The notes: a model not told the origin generated them from the letters alone. Positions 8,295 to 17,376 are shown, counted from the first letter of the stretch. The stretch: DNA of 29,193 nucleotides from CAZRGV01 sp964599655 (GCA_964599655.1 CAZRGV010000078.1:1-29193); one strand, 5' to 3'. Numbers and translations: made by a program.

Positions 8295-9575
8295 ATGCGT
8301 CGCGTGGTTGTCACGGGGATCGGAGTGGTCGCTCCTAACGGGATCGGCCGAGAGGGGTTCTCCGAGGCGATTGTCGAAGGCCGATCGGGTGTGAGCCGCA
8401 TCGAGAGCTTTGACACCTCGGGGCAGCGAATCCACATCGCGGGTGAGATCAAAGACTTTGATGTCACCCCGTATCTGGGCGACCACAAAAAGAACGCCAA
8501 GGTGATGAGCCGCGCGGTCGGTTTCGCCGTCGGCGCGGCGGCCATGGCCGTTGAGGACGCGGGCCTGGAAACGGGCAAGATCAACCCCGAGCGGTTCGGT
8601 GTGTGCATGGGGACCGGCATCACGCCGATGGATCTGGCCGAGCTGGCCGGCCCGATGGCCCGGGGATTGACCCCGGACGGCAAGCTCGACCTCGGTCGGT
8701 TCAGCGTCGCCCAGGCCGAATCCATGTGCCCGGTCTGGCTCCTGAAACACTTGCCGAACATGGCCGCGGCCCATATCTCGATCCTGCATCACGCCATGGG
8801 CCCAAACAACACGATCGTGACCGCCTGCGCGGCGGGAACCCAGGCGGTGGGCGAGGCCTTCCGTCTGATTTCGCGCGGCGACGCGGACCTGATGCTGGCC
8901 GGCGGCTGCGACAGCCGGCTCGACCCGCTGCTCATGGTGGCCTACTCCGCCATGAACGCCATGAGCCGCTCGTCCCGGCCGCCGTCGGAAGTCTCCCGCC
9001 CGTTCGACGGCGAGCGCGACGGCTTCGTGCTCGGCGAGGGGGCGGCCGTGCTCGTGCTCGAGAGCCTGCAACGGGCCCGTCGACGTCGCGCGAAGATCTA
9101 CGCCGAGATCACGGGCTACGGCTCGTCGTTCGACGCCTACGGACTCACACGCCCCGAACCCGACGGCAAGGGCGCGGCCCTGTCGATGAAGGCGGCCCTT
9201 CGGGAAGCCAAGGTCGACCCGGCGGATATTGATTATATCAACGCGCACGGAACCAGTACGCGCCTGAACGACATCATGGAAACCGTGGCCGTCAAGCGCG
9301 TCTTCGGCCATCGCGCGCCGACCATCCCCATGAGCTCGCAAAAGTCGATGGTCGGCCACCTGATCGGGGCCTCCGGAGCCCTCGAGGCGGCCGCCACGGC
9401 CCTCTCGCTCGAGCGGGGCGTCGTGCCGCCGACGATCAACCAGGCCGTGCCCGATCCGGCCTGCGACCTCGACTACGTGCCCAACACGGCCCGAGAAATC
9501 CCGCTGCGCACCGCCTTGTCGAACAGCTTCGGCTTCGGCGGTCAGAACGCGTCGCTGGTCATGACGCGATTCTAA
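8295..9575 (+). CDS. fabF: Beta-ketoacyl-ACP synthase II (FabF family)
   Basis: 426 residues, usual length for FabF (about 412). The ATG at 8295 follows a GGGGGTGA site. It condenses malonyl-ACP with acyl-ACP in fatty-acid elongation in the cytoplasm. The thiolase fold is evident from VVVTGIGVVAPNGIG at the start. The catalytic triad is Cys178 (VTACAAG), His318 (NAHGTST) and His355 (SMVGHLIGASGA), followed by the glycine-rich end NSFGFGGQNASLV. The residues after the active cysteine (AAG) differ slightly from the commoner ATG/SSG, as in some secondary-metabolite or stand-alone ketosynthases. No acyl-carrier protein or other fab gene is beside it, so a role outside the main fatty-acid cycle cannot be excluded. 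Confidence 0.88.
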   Translation: MRRVVVTGIGVVAPNGIGREGFSEAIVEGRSGVSRIESFDTSGQRIHIAGEIKDFDVTPYLGDHKKNAKVMSRAVGFAVGAAAMAVEDAGLETGKINPERFGVCMGTGITPMDLAELAGPMARGLTPDGKLDLGRFSVAQAESMCPVWLLKHLPNMAAAHISILHHAMGPNNTIVTACAAGTQAVGEAFRLISRGDADLMLAGGCDSRLDPLLMVAYSAMNAMSRSSRPPSEVSRPFDGERDGFVLGEGAAVLVLESLQRARRRRAKIYAEITGYGSSFDAYGLTRPEPDGKGAALSMKAALREAKVDPADIDYINAHGTSTRLNDIMETVAVKRVFGHRAPTIPMSSQKSMVGHLIGASGALEAAATALSLERGVVPPTINQAVPDPACDLDYVPNTAREIPLRTALSNSFGFGGQNASLVMTRF

Positions 9576-9814
9576 ACGCGGCCCGCGACACGCGTTCGGA
9601 TCGCCCGATCGGAACCCGGCCGGCTCGAGCGCGGGGAACGGGTGGCGACCGTCTCTTGTTGACGAGACGCGCGGGACCAATGACGGACTCCCGAGTCTCG
9701 CCTCGTGGCCAGTGGTGCCAAGCCCCCGGTCCCTCGGGTCCGACGAATCCGCGAACAGATTCCTGCGCGACTCCGTAGCTTCACCACCACGGCTCGGGCC
9801 GTTGCCCGGACCGT
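9576..9814. other. Convergent intergenic region with hairpins
   Basis: 239 bases between the 3' ends of the ketosynthase and mqnC. It includes an imperfect inverted repeat GTTCGGATCG/CGATCGGAAC beginning near 9594 (one mismatch) and the hairpin CGTCTC-TTGTTGAC-GAGACG near 9650-9670. Both are terminator-like stems without a clear T-tract. Confidence 0.4.
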
Positions 9815-10927
<1,113 letters not shown>

Positions 10928-11789
10928 GGTCCACTCCTTCCGGGGCCAGCCCCAACGCGGCGGCCTTCGTTGCGAACAGGCGGAGTCCGGCGACTTCTCG
11001 ATCGCCGAGGTCATAGGATAACACGCGCGTCAAGTACTCGACGCAGGTGGCAGGATCGAGGCCCAGTCGTGGGCCATGAAGCTCGGCCAGTTGCTCGGCG
11101 TGGGCCAGCCCCTCCGCACGGCACCAGGCGAGCACCTCGGGCAACGTCCCCAGATCCACGCCGGGCCGGACGACCCAGAGGGCGAAGACGAACGGCAGGC
11201 CGGTCATCCCGTTCCAGGCGTCGGCCAGGTCGACCACCTCGAGAAACGGCTCATGCGGCACGCGCATCGCACGATCGCCGATCACGAGCACGGCGTCGGC
11301 CGTGCTCTCGAGCGCGGAGACGCCCATCGGAAGGCTTTCGATCCGCTCGGGTCGAACGCCGTGCGCCGCGTCGAGCCAGACTTGCGTCAACGCCTGGCTC
11401 GTCCGCGACCCCTCATCGAGCGCCAGCCGCCGGATCCGCCCGAACGGAACCCGGCTGAAGAGTTTGACGCTCCGTACCGGGCCCCTCGCCGCGATCGCGA
11501 AGCCGGACAAGATCTCGTAACCCGCCTCGGCCCCTCGAAGATACTCCACCGAAGGGATCAGGGCGATATCCAGCTCTCCCCGGGCCAGGCGTTCCGCCAG
11601 CACGCTCGGATAGTCCAGGTCCAGCCGGACCCAGGGCGCGATCTCGCTCAGCCGATAATACAGCGGCTTCGCATTCAAGTAGCTGACCGCACCAACCCGG
11701 ATCGGACCTGCCATGATCGGTCCCCCCGCGCTCGGAACCAAACCCTCGACCTGAGGGAACGGCCGGTTCCTTCAATTCGTTCTGAAAGA

Positions 11790-11818
11790 AGTATAAGAAT
11801 CGAACGCGAGGATGGCAA
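11790..11818 (-). promoter_or_regulatory. Promoter of the mqnA-mqnC operon
   Basis: Minus-strand TTGCCA (11813-11818), 17-base spacer, TATACT (11790-11795). Both boxes match the consensus at 5 of 6 with ideal spacing. Transcription would start near 11783, giving a leader of about 70 bases. Confidence 0.65.
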
Positions 11819-11881
11819 GGTCGGTGGCGCGGCGAGTGGATCCTCGGGCGCGGTCGAAGGGGGCGGAGGGCGGGTCGCGCC

Positions 11882-13594
11882 TCAGAACTCCATGCGCTGA
11901 AAGGCTTTGATCCCCATGCGAAGCGGGACAATCGTGGCGATCGCCCCCAGGACGATGCTGAACAGGATCGCCAGGCCGAGCCAGACGCGGAACCGCTGTC
12001 CCGAGACCGACATCAGGGAGGCTCCGTTGACCTCGAAGCCCGAGAAGTAGATCTCACAAGGCAAGGCCAGCGCCGCCACGACCAACCCGATAAAGACGAG
12101 GCTGACCAGCAGGTTCAGGGTTCCGCCGAAACCCGCCGCGATCTTCGATGGGTCGTCTTCCCGGAGGTTCGGCAAGCGCGCGCCCAGGCCGACGCTGATC
12201 CCGGAGAGGCCCAGGCAAAGAATCGCGACCATGAGGATATGAACCACGATCATCGTTGGCGAAATCTGGAGCATCAGGTCGCTGAGGATGACGAGCAGCT
12301 CGGTCGCCACCAGCGAGATGCCCGCCGCGAACGCGAACTTGCCCCAGAGGATCGCCTCACGACGCAGCGGCAGCAGCCCGAGGATCCAGAAATTCCGGCC
12401 TTCCAGCGAGAGCAGCGGGAAGATGAAACGGGTGGTGAAGGTCGAAAGGATCAGGGCCGTCACGGCCAGGTTGAGGAAGCTGAGGAGGTTCCGCCAGTAC
12501 GGACTCTGCACGTTGTAGCCAAGGCGCCGGATGTTGACGAAGTAGAAGGCGAGCAGCCCGAAGAAGATCAGGAATTGCGACCACTGCGCCGGATCTCGCC
12601 GAAAGCTGCGGAGGTCCTTGAGAATCAACAAGCGAATCTGCGCCGGAATGAACCAGAAGACCCGGTGCAAAACCGCGTCGAATCCATACCAGCCGATGCG
12701 TCGCCGGGAGGAGCGGCCGCCTTGAACCCGGCTGAAACCGCGGCGGTACAGGTCGCGGGCGATCACGGCGGCGACGAGATAGAAGAGCAGGGCGTTCGCC
12801 GCGGTGGCCCTGAGGTAGAACCAACCGACGCCCATTTCCCCTCTGGCCGCGCTGACGAGCCCCTTCGACATCCAACGGCTGGGCAACAAGGGATGCTGAC
12901 TGAACGCGAGCCGGCCCAGCAACGAGTCGAGCCAGTCTCTCGTGAGCGTTTCTCCGGGCGTGTGCAGGAGTCGGATTGCCACGCCAACGCCGGCCAGCAC
13001 CAGCGCGATCAGTCCGATCGCCAGGATCGTCTTTGCCCGCTTGGGAAAGTAGTTGGCGACGAGAATCGCCCCGATGCCTCCCAGACTGCCCGCGAACAGG
13101 ACGAACGCGACGAGATAGGCCAGAAAGATCAGGTAGAACGGCCAGCCCGCCTCCACCGTGATCCCGTACGCGACCATCATCGGGCTGCCCAAAAGCAGGA
13201 AACCCCAGCTCGAGAACGCCAGCGCCTCGGCGAACTTGTACGCGAACACGCGGTCTTCCATCGCCGGGCTCGAAAGCAGAAAATCCGCCTCGCGAGAGGC
13301 GAACAGCCCGGTGAAAAGGATGATTCCCGTCGAGACGATCAGCATGATCAAAAGCGAAAGGAAGAACGTCCCAAAAAGATACTCGACGATCTCGCTGGTC
13401 GCGTTCACGAACGAGTTGAGAAACTGAAACCCTTCGAAAAAGAGGCCGAACAGCACGGTCCAAAAAACCGCGCTACAAAACAGGAGCATCGTGAGCCGGA
13501 GCCGAGAGCCACGCAGCACGTCGCGCGCCTGGTTGCGAAGCAGGCACCATCGAAGGTGTCGGAACGCCCGGGCCACGTGCGAGTCGCGGGTCAT
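11882..13594 (-). CDS. ABC exporter permease (putative ABC-2-like exporter)
   Basis: 570 residues. The start ATG (13592-13594) overlaps the TGA stop of the ATPase gene as ATGA, so the two are translationally coupled; the frame is open further upstream only as a shadow of the ATPase. Two bundles of hydrophobic segments are seen, at about residues 35-60, 75-105, 130-185 and 195-215, then again from about 355 to 560, giving roughly twelve membrane spans. The motif READFLLSSPAMEDRVFAYKF after the second span is typical of putative ABC exporter permeases, and a related SLEGRNFWILGLLPLRREAI segment recurs in the second half. Two-domain single-chain permeases of this kind export unknown substrates. 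It forms a unit with the ATPase and perhaps the membrane-anchored protein encoded upstream. Confidence 0.85.
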   Translation of the reverse strand: MTRDSHVARAFRHLRWCLLRNQARDVLRGSRLRLTMLLFCSAVFWTVLFGLFFEGFQFLNSFVNATSEIVEYLFGTFFLSLLIMLIVSTGIILFTGLFASREADFLLSSPAMEDRVFAYKFAEALAFSSWGFLLLGSPMMVAYGITVEAGWPFYLIFLAYLVAFVLFAGSLGGIGAILVANYFPKRAKTILAIGLIALVLAGVGVAIRLLHTPGETLTRDWLDSLLGRLAFSQHPLLPSRWMSKGLVSAARGEMGVGWFYLRATAANALLFYLVAAVIARDLYRRGFSRVQGGRSSRRRIGWYGFDAVLHRVFWFIPAQIRLLILKDLRSFRRDPAQWSQFLIFFGLLAFYFVNIRRLGYNVQSPYWRNLLSFLNLAVTALILSTFTTRFIFPLLSLEGRNFWILGLLPLRREAILWGKFAFAAGISLVATELLVILSDLMLQISPTMIVVHILMVAILCLGLSGISVGLGARLPNLREDDPSKIAAGFGGTLNLLVSLVFIGLVVAALALPCEIYFSGFEVNGASLMSVSGQRFRVWLGLAILFSIVLGAIATIVPLRMGIKAFQRMEF

Positions 13595-14370
13595 CGCAGG
13601 GCGTCTCCTTGCTCGATCAACACCGGCTTTCCGTTCCAGGGCCGATCCCCGCCGGTCATCTTCAGGAAGAGGGCCTCCAGCGGATCCTCGGCCTGAACCT
13701 GCCGCCGGAGCTCGGCGAGCGTTCCGCGCGCCAGCATCCGGCCACGGTCGATGATCCCGATCGTGTCGGCCAGCTCCTCGGCGATCGAGAGCAAGTGTGT
13801 CGACATCAACACAGCAACACCCGAGCGCGCCTGTGCCACGAACAGATCTTTGACGATCCTCGCGCTTCGGGGATCGAGCCCAATCAGCGGCTCGTCGACG
13901 ATCAGCACCTTCGGGTCGTGAACGAGGGCCGAGGCGAACACCACGCGCTGCTTCATCCCATGCGAGTAATTCTCGCAAAGCTCATCCACATAATCATTCA
14001 TCTCGAAAGTTTCAATCAACTCCGAGATGCGCCTCGAGGCGTGGCGGGGCTCGAGCCCGTACATCTCGACGACGAACTTGAGGAACTCGCGGCCGGTGAG
14101 CTTGTCGTAAAGATACGGCTGGTCGGGCACGTAGGCGATGAGCCGCCGCGCCTCCTGGGTGGNNNNNNNNNNNNNNNNNNNNNNNNNNNNNNNNNNNNNN
14201 NNNNNNNNNNNNNNNNNNNNNNNNNNNNNNACGACGCTCTTCCGATCTGTCTTGCCGGCTCCGTTGGGGCCGAGGAAGGCGAACAGCTCGCCCGCCTTGA
14301 CGTCGAGGTCGAGCTGATCGACGGCGCACTTGCTGCCGTACATCTTGGTCACGCCCCGCAATTCGATCAT
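13591..14370 (-). CDS. ABC transporter ATP-binding protein
   Basis: About 259 residues including a gap. Three ATG codons follow one another; GGAGG (14377-14381) is six bases from the third, at 14370, which I take as the start (MIELRGVTKMYG). Walker A is GPNGAGKT and runs directly into adapter sequence and then the 68-base gap. After the gap come the Q-loop-region AYVPDQPYLYDKLTGREFL, the ABC signature ENYSHGMKQRV, Walker B VLIVDEPLIGLD and the switch histidine STHLL. It powers the permease whose start codon overlaps its stop. Eighteen bases (14231-14248) inside the gene are not genomic, so residues just after Walker A (DRKSV) are artefactual. Confidence 0.88.
   Translation of the reverse strand: MIELRGVTKMYGSKCAVDQLDLDVKAGELFAFLGPNGAGKTDRKSVXXXXXXXXXXXXXXXXXXXXXXXXTQEARRLIAYVPDQPYLYDKLTGREFLKFVVEMYGLEPRHASRRISELIETFEMNDYVDELCENYSHGMKQRVVFASALVHDPKVLIVDEPLIGLDPRSARIVKDLFVAQARSGVAVLMSTHLLSIAEELADTIGIIDRGRMLARGTLAELRRQVQAEDPLEALFLKMTGGDRPWNGKPVLIEQGDALR
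14163..14248. other. Assembly gap (68 N) plus Illumina adapter remnant
   Basis: Ns run 14163-14230. Bases 14231-14248 (ACGACGCTCTTCCGATCT) are identical to the 3' end of the Illumina TruSeq universal adapter. In the ATPase frame they translate as nonsense directly after GKT of Walker A. Confidence 0.95.
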
Positions 14371-14455
14371 CATCATCCTCCGAAACCGAAGACCCGGGGC
14401 GTCGGCCTGGGTCGGTGTCGCGATCGCGACGTTCTTGGGGGCACGTTTCGCGGGT

Positions 14456-15304
14456 TCAATCGGCAAATCGCACGGCGGTCGCGGATTCCGGTAGCCGCTC
14501 GAGCGTGAGCTTCACGAAGGGAAAGGGGACCTCCTGGCGGAGCACCAGGCCGTCTCGTCGGACCCAGGTGCGGGCGCTGAAGGGGGACATTTTCGTGACG
14601 ACTTCCAGGGTCGTGACCGGGTTGTTGTCCCACGTGATGTGGCGGGTGCCCACGACCTCCACGCGGCACGACTGGATCTGGCCGGTCAAGGGGCTGACGA
14701 CCTGCGTTTCCCAGCGCTGGCCGATTTGCAGGCCGGGCATCTGTTCCAGCGGTCCGAGCGAGGTTTGCACCAGGCTTCTCGGCTTGTAAGGAAAGGTTTG
14801 CTTCCACTTCAACAGTGGCAGCAAGCCCCGGGCGGTCACCTCGATATTGTCGTTCTTGAGCCAGCCTTCGAGCACCATCAGGTCGTCCCTGGAGCCTTGA
14901 CCGAGCCGGACAGAGACCCGGAAGTTGTCGAGGTTGCCCGTCGTGTCGATCTCACAGGAGCCGAGCACCTCGAAGCGGTCCCCTTCCACCGTTTCCAACG
15001 GGGTCCCCTTGAGCAGCTCGCCGGAATCGAACCAGGCGAAGCTTGTCAGGCGGACCCAGCCGTCGGTGGTCCTCGAAGACTCGGTCACGATCTGTCCCAC
15101 CGATCGTTGGCCGTGTTCTGGATTGTCGTCGTCGACCAGGATGGCCCATTTGGTCGGGCCGTCGGGGGTTTCGGCCTTCGCGATGGCCCGAAGGTCGGGC
15201 GGGGGACCGATCAAGAGGTCCGGCAAGAGGTCGTTGCGGAACAAATCCTGAGCGGTGTAGGTCCAGAAGAGGAGGATCGCGAGGCGGATCCAGCGACTGG
15301 GCAT
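14456..15304 (-). CDS. Membrane-anchored protein of unknown family
   Basis: 282 residues from the ATG at 15304, with GGAG about ten bases upstream. One hydrophobic N-terminal segment (residues about 6-20, RLAILLFWTYTAQDLF) suggests a membrane anchor or uncleaved signal, leaving the rest outside the cytoplasm. The body is beta-rich with strands such as WAILVDD, GWVRLTSFAWF, FRVSVRLGQG and TWVRRDGLVLRQEV. I do not recognise a family. It lies 85 bases upstream of the ABC ATPase on the same strand, so it may be the first gene of a three-gene exporter unit, for example an accessory or substrate-handling protein; this is inference from position only. Confidence 0.7.
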   Translation of the reverse strand: MPSRWIRLAILLFWTYTAQDLFRNDLLPDLLIGPPPDLRAIAKAETPDGPTKWAILVDDDNPEHGQRSVGQIVTESSRTTDGWVRLTSFAWFDSGELLKGTPLETVEGDRFEVLGSCEIDTTGNLDNFRVSVRLGQGSRDDLMVLEGWLKNDNIEVTARGLLPLLKWKQTFPYKPRSLVQTSLGPLEQMPGLQIGQRWETQVVSPLTGQIQSCRVEVVGTRHITWDNNPVTTLEVVTKMSPFSARTWVRRDGLVLRQEVPFPFVKLTLERLPESATAVRFAD

Positions 15305-15438
15305 CGGGAGTAGACTCCGATCCGAGTTGATTCCGCTTCACTGTAACGCCACCATCTGACGAACAACAAGTAGGCAGACGCCAGAAGCGCGTCGATCCCT
15401 CCGGTTTCGAGTCCGTGCCGTACGATTCGGCAGGCCGG

Positions 15439-15506
15439 CTCGGGTTGACGGGCCCGTCCCCCGGAGAGAAACACGATCGAACCNNNNNNNNNNCTCGGGT
15501 TGACGG
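15439..15506. repeat. 13-base direct repeat flanking an N gap
   Basis: CTCGGGTTGACGG occurs at 15439-15451 and again at 15494-15506, 55 bases apart, with the 10-N gap (15484-15493) directly before the second copy. This mirrors the duplication seen in glnA and is probably an unmerged contig overlap. Confidence 0.8.
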
Positions 15507-15528
15507 TCTTGGAACCGAGTCGTATGCT
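15500..15528 (+). promoter_or_regulatory. Promoter of the 15639 gene
   Basis: TTGACG (15500-15505, 5 of 6), 17-base spacer, TATGCT (15523-15528, 4 of 6). The leader would be about 100 bases. The -35 lies in the second copy of the duplicated 13-mer next to the gap. Confidence 0.5.
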
Positions 15529-15638
15529 GCGCTAGGGACCCCCCTTCTTCCGCCTCGCCTCTTCCGAGGTCGTTCCGCGGGTTCCTCTTCCTCCCTTCGC
15601 TTCGTCTTGTTTGTGGACTTTCCAGAGCAGGTCGCCAT

Positions 15639-16502
15639 ATGCCAAAACCAAAACGACGTTGGATCGTGCTGGGTTTTGTCCTGCTCCTCTTGCTTGTCTC
15701 CCCCGCGGTCCTCTGGCTCTGCCTGACCCACCAGCCCGACTTTTATCGCGAAGTGTCCGAGATCCCGCCCGAACGCCGCCATGCCAATGCGGAGAAGTTC
15801 GTGGCCCAGAGTCTTCGGCTCCGCAACGATATCGTCAACGAACCGCATTGGGAGGCCGTTTTCACCGACGAGCAGGTCAACGCTTGGCTGGCCGAGGATC
15901 TCGTGGCCCATTTCGCCGACATGATTCCGCCAGGGGTGCACGACCCCAGGGTCGTGTTCGACACCGACCGGGTGACGCTCGCGTTTCGCGTCGACGAGGG
16001 ACCGGTGCGCTCGGTCGTCTGGGTCGTCGTCCGTGTTGGGGTTCCTCGCGAGAACGTGGTTTCGTTGACCCTCGAGAAGATTCGGGCGGGGGTCTTGCCC
16101 ATCGCGCCGGACCAGCTCATTGAGCGGATCACCGATCACGCCCTCCAGCGCGGCCTGAAGGTCCGATGGGACCTCGACGGCGAGCACCCGGTGGCCTTGA
16201 TTCGCTACACGGCCGATCCTCGACGTCCGGACCTGGTCCTCGAAACGCTTCAGGTCTTGAAGGGCCAAGTCCGACTCTCAGGCCGCTCGAACCGGGCTCA
16301 GGGGGCCATCGCCTCGCCGACCTTGCCGAATCGCAAGGTGCTTCAGTCCAACTTCCCGATCCACAGGCGAAAGATCCAGCCGGGACGTCGCAACGTTTCG
16401 CTCCGGGGTGGCTCCGGCCTCCAGAGCTCGGCCGTTCCCTGGGTCGTCTCCCCCTGGAGTTGGACGACGATCCGGTCCGGCGACCAGACCACGGCCTCGT
16501 AA
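15639..16502 (+). CDS. Membrane-anchored protein of unknown function
   Basis: 287 residues from the ATG at 15639, with AGCAGG upstream. A strongly hydrophobic N-terminal helix (about residues 8-29, rich in Leu and Val) follows basic residues KPKRR, so the protein is probably membrane-anchored with the rest outside. The body has mixed helix and strand (EIPPERRHANAEKFVAQS, EHPVALIRYT). No known family is recognised. The last 55 or so residues run antisense to the phosphoesterase gene, overlapping it by 160 bases; the part from about residue 250 (PGRRNVSLRGG) reads like antisense shadow rather than selected protein. The natural end may therefore be earlier, with the original stop lost by mutation or by a sequencing error. 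Confidence 0.7.
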   Translation: MPKPKRRWIVLGFVLLLLLVSPAVLWLCLTHQPDFYREVSEIPPERRHANAEKFVAQSLRLRNDIVNEPHWEAVFTDEQVNAWLAEDLVAHFADMIPPGVHDPRVVFDTDRVTLAFRVDEGPVRSVVWVVVRVGVPRENVVSLTLEKIRAGVLPIAPDQLIERITDHALQRGLKVRWDLDGEHPVALIRYTADPRRPDLVLETLQVLKGQVRLSGRSNRAQGAIASPTLPNRKVLQSNFPIHRRKIQPGRRNVSLRGGSGLQSSAVPWVVSPWSWTTIRSGDQTTAS

Positions 16503-16723
16503 GTGCCACGGTCGACCCGCCGCACCGTCCCGCGATCGCCCGAGATCGGACCTTCGTAATCGAGATAGTGCCGTCGGTGGCTGGCCAACGACCTCGCGGG
16601 CAAATCCACGCCGTCGACGATCGGCGCGTCGATCGCCCAGGTTGCCAGCGCCTCGCCTTGTTCGAGCATCAGATCCCAGTGGACGCCGTTCCATTGGTGC
16701 TCGAGGATCACGAATCGCGGCAT
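16343..16723 (-). CDS. Stand-alone LigD-type 3'-phosphoesterase domain protein
   Basis: 126 residues, one domain only. It matches the N-terminal phosphoesterase module of bacterial DNA ligase D: the start RFVILEHQWNGVHWDLMLE carries His9, His15 and Asp17 as metal or active-site candidates, and SHRRHYLDYEGPISGDRGTV carries His49 and His52 with the conserved DYEG. In LigD this module trims 3'-phosphate and ribonucleotide ends during non-homologous end joining. Here the ligase and polymerase modules are absent and no Ku gene is nearby, so its role as a free domain is unproven. It overlaps the convergent gene by 160 bases and diverges from the ferritin-like gene. Confidence 0.8.
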   Translation of the reverse strand: MPRFVILEHQWNGVHWDLMLEQGEALATWAIDAPIVDGVDLPARSLASHRRHYLDYEGPISGDRGTVRRVDRGTYEAVVWSPDRIVVQLQGETTQGTAELWRPEPPRSETLRRPGWIFRLWIGKLD

Positions 16724-16758
16724 CTTCGGTACCTGTCGCTAGCGGCCTGGAAGCCGTC

Positions 16759-16788
16759 TGGACGCTCCCTCGCTGGCCGTCTTACAAT
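16759..16788 (+). promoter_or_regulatory. Candidate promoter of the ferritin-like gene
   Basis: TGGACG (16759-16764), 18-base spacer, TACAAT (16783-16788; 5 of 6). Transcription would start near 16795, about 53 bases before the start codon. Confidence 0.4.
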
Positions 16789-16847
16789 GCGGTTAGAGCG
16801 TTTGCTTGACCGTCACGGACTCGCGCAACTCGAACGGGAGCCAGGTC

Positions 16848-17309
16848 ATGGATAAGGCCAAGATGATCGACAAGCTGAATGAGATCCTCAAGTGGGAGTA
16901 CGCCGGCCTCATCCAGTACACCCAGTACAGTTTTCTCATCCAGGATGTCTGGCGTGAAGTCTACTACGAGATGTTCCGCGAGAACGGTGAGGAAGCCCTG
17001 AAGCACGCGCATCGGGTCGGCGACAAGATCGTCGCCCTCGGCGGCGTCACGACCGTCGAACGCGGCGAGGTGAAGATCTCGACTGACCTGCACGAGATGC
17101 TCGAATACTCCCTCGAAATGGAGCTGCGGCACGTCCAGCTCTACACCGAGGCGCTCAATCTCTGCGACGAACACGATGTCGCCTTGCGGGTCATGCTGGA
17201 AGACATCTGCCAGGACGAGCAGGACGGCGCCGACCACCTCGCCAAGATCCTCAAGAAGCAGGACCTGGTCGTTGGCGGCCACGTGAAGTCGCGGCAAAAA
17301 GTGGGTTGA
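16848..17309 (+). CDS. Ferritin-like (bacterioferritin-type) protein
   Basis: 153 residues from the ATG at 16848; the in-frame codons back to 16806 are leader. The all-helical sequence opens with IDKLNEILKWEYAGLIQYTQYSFL, typical of the first helix of bacterioferritin/Dps-type four-helix bundles, with Glu17 as a metal ligand. Other candidate ligands are Glu49 and His53 (EALKHAH), Glu92 and His95 (ELRH), and Glu124 and His130 (EQDGADH). It probably stores or detoxifies iron in the cytoplasm, or is a related di-iron protein. Length agrees with bacterioferritin (about 158). Odd point: in bacterioferritin the second and fourth helices carry ExxH; here that spacing is seen only at Glu92-His95. Confidence 0.78.
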   Translation: MDKAKMIDKLNEILKWEYAGLIQYTQYSFLIQDVWREVYYEMFRENGEEALKHAHRVGDKIVALGGVTTVERGEVKISTDLHEMLEYSLEMELRHVQLYTEALNLCDEHDVALRVMLEDICQDEQDGADHLAKILKKQDLVVGGHVKSRQKVG

Positions 17310-17376
17310 TCCCACCTGCCGGAACGAGTCCTCGAACGCGACCGACGGACGACGCAAGCCGCCTTCCGCCAAGTCG

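Larger units (their letters stand above)
15305..15638. promoter_or_regulatory. Divergent intergenic region with assembly gap
   Basis: 334 bases between two divergent membrane-anchored-protein genes. It holds a good plus-strand promoter (15500-15528) and a weaker minus-strand candidate: TTGTTG (15364-15369), 18-base spacer, TACAGT (15340-15345). A 10-N gap lies at 15484-15493 with a 13-base duplication around it. Confidence 0.5.

Noticed and set aside
8154..9680. Minus-strand 508-codon frame
   Set aside because: Antisense of the ketosynthase, whose catalytic triad is intact on the plus strand.
12239..13696. Plus-strand 485-codon frame
   Set aside because: It is antisense to the ABC permease; the translation is Gln/Glu/Arg-rich and low in complexity, as expected for the reverse of a membrane protein gene.
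14163..14248. Unusual insertion after Walker A in the ATPase
   Set aside because: The sequence is an Illumina adapter.
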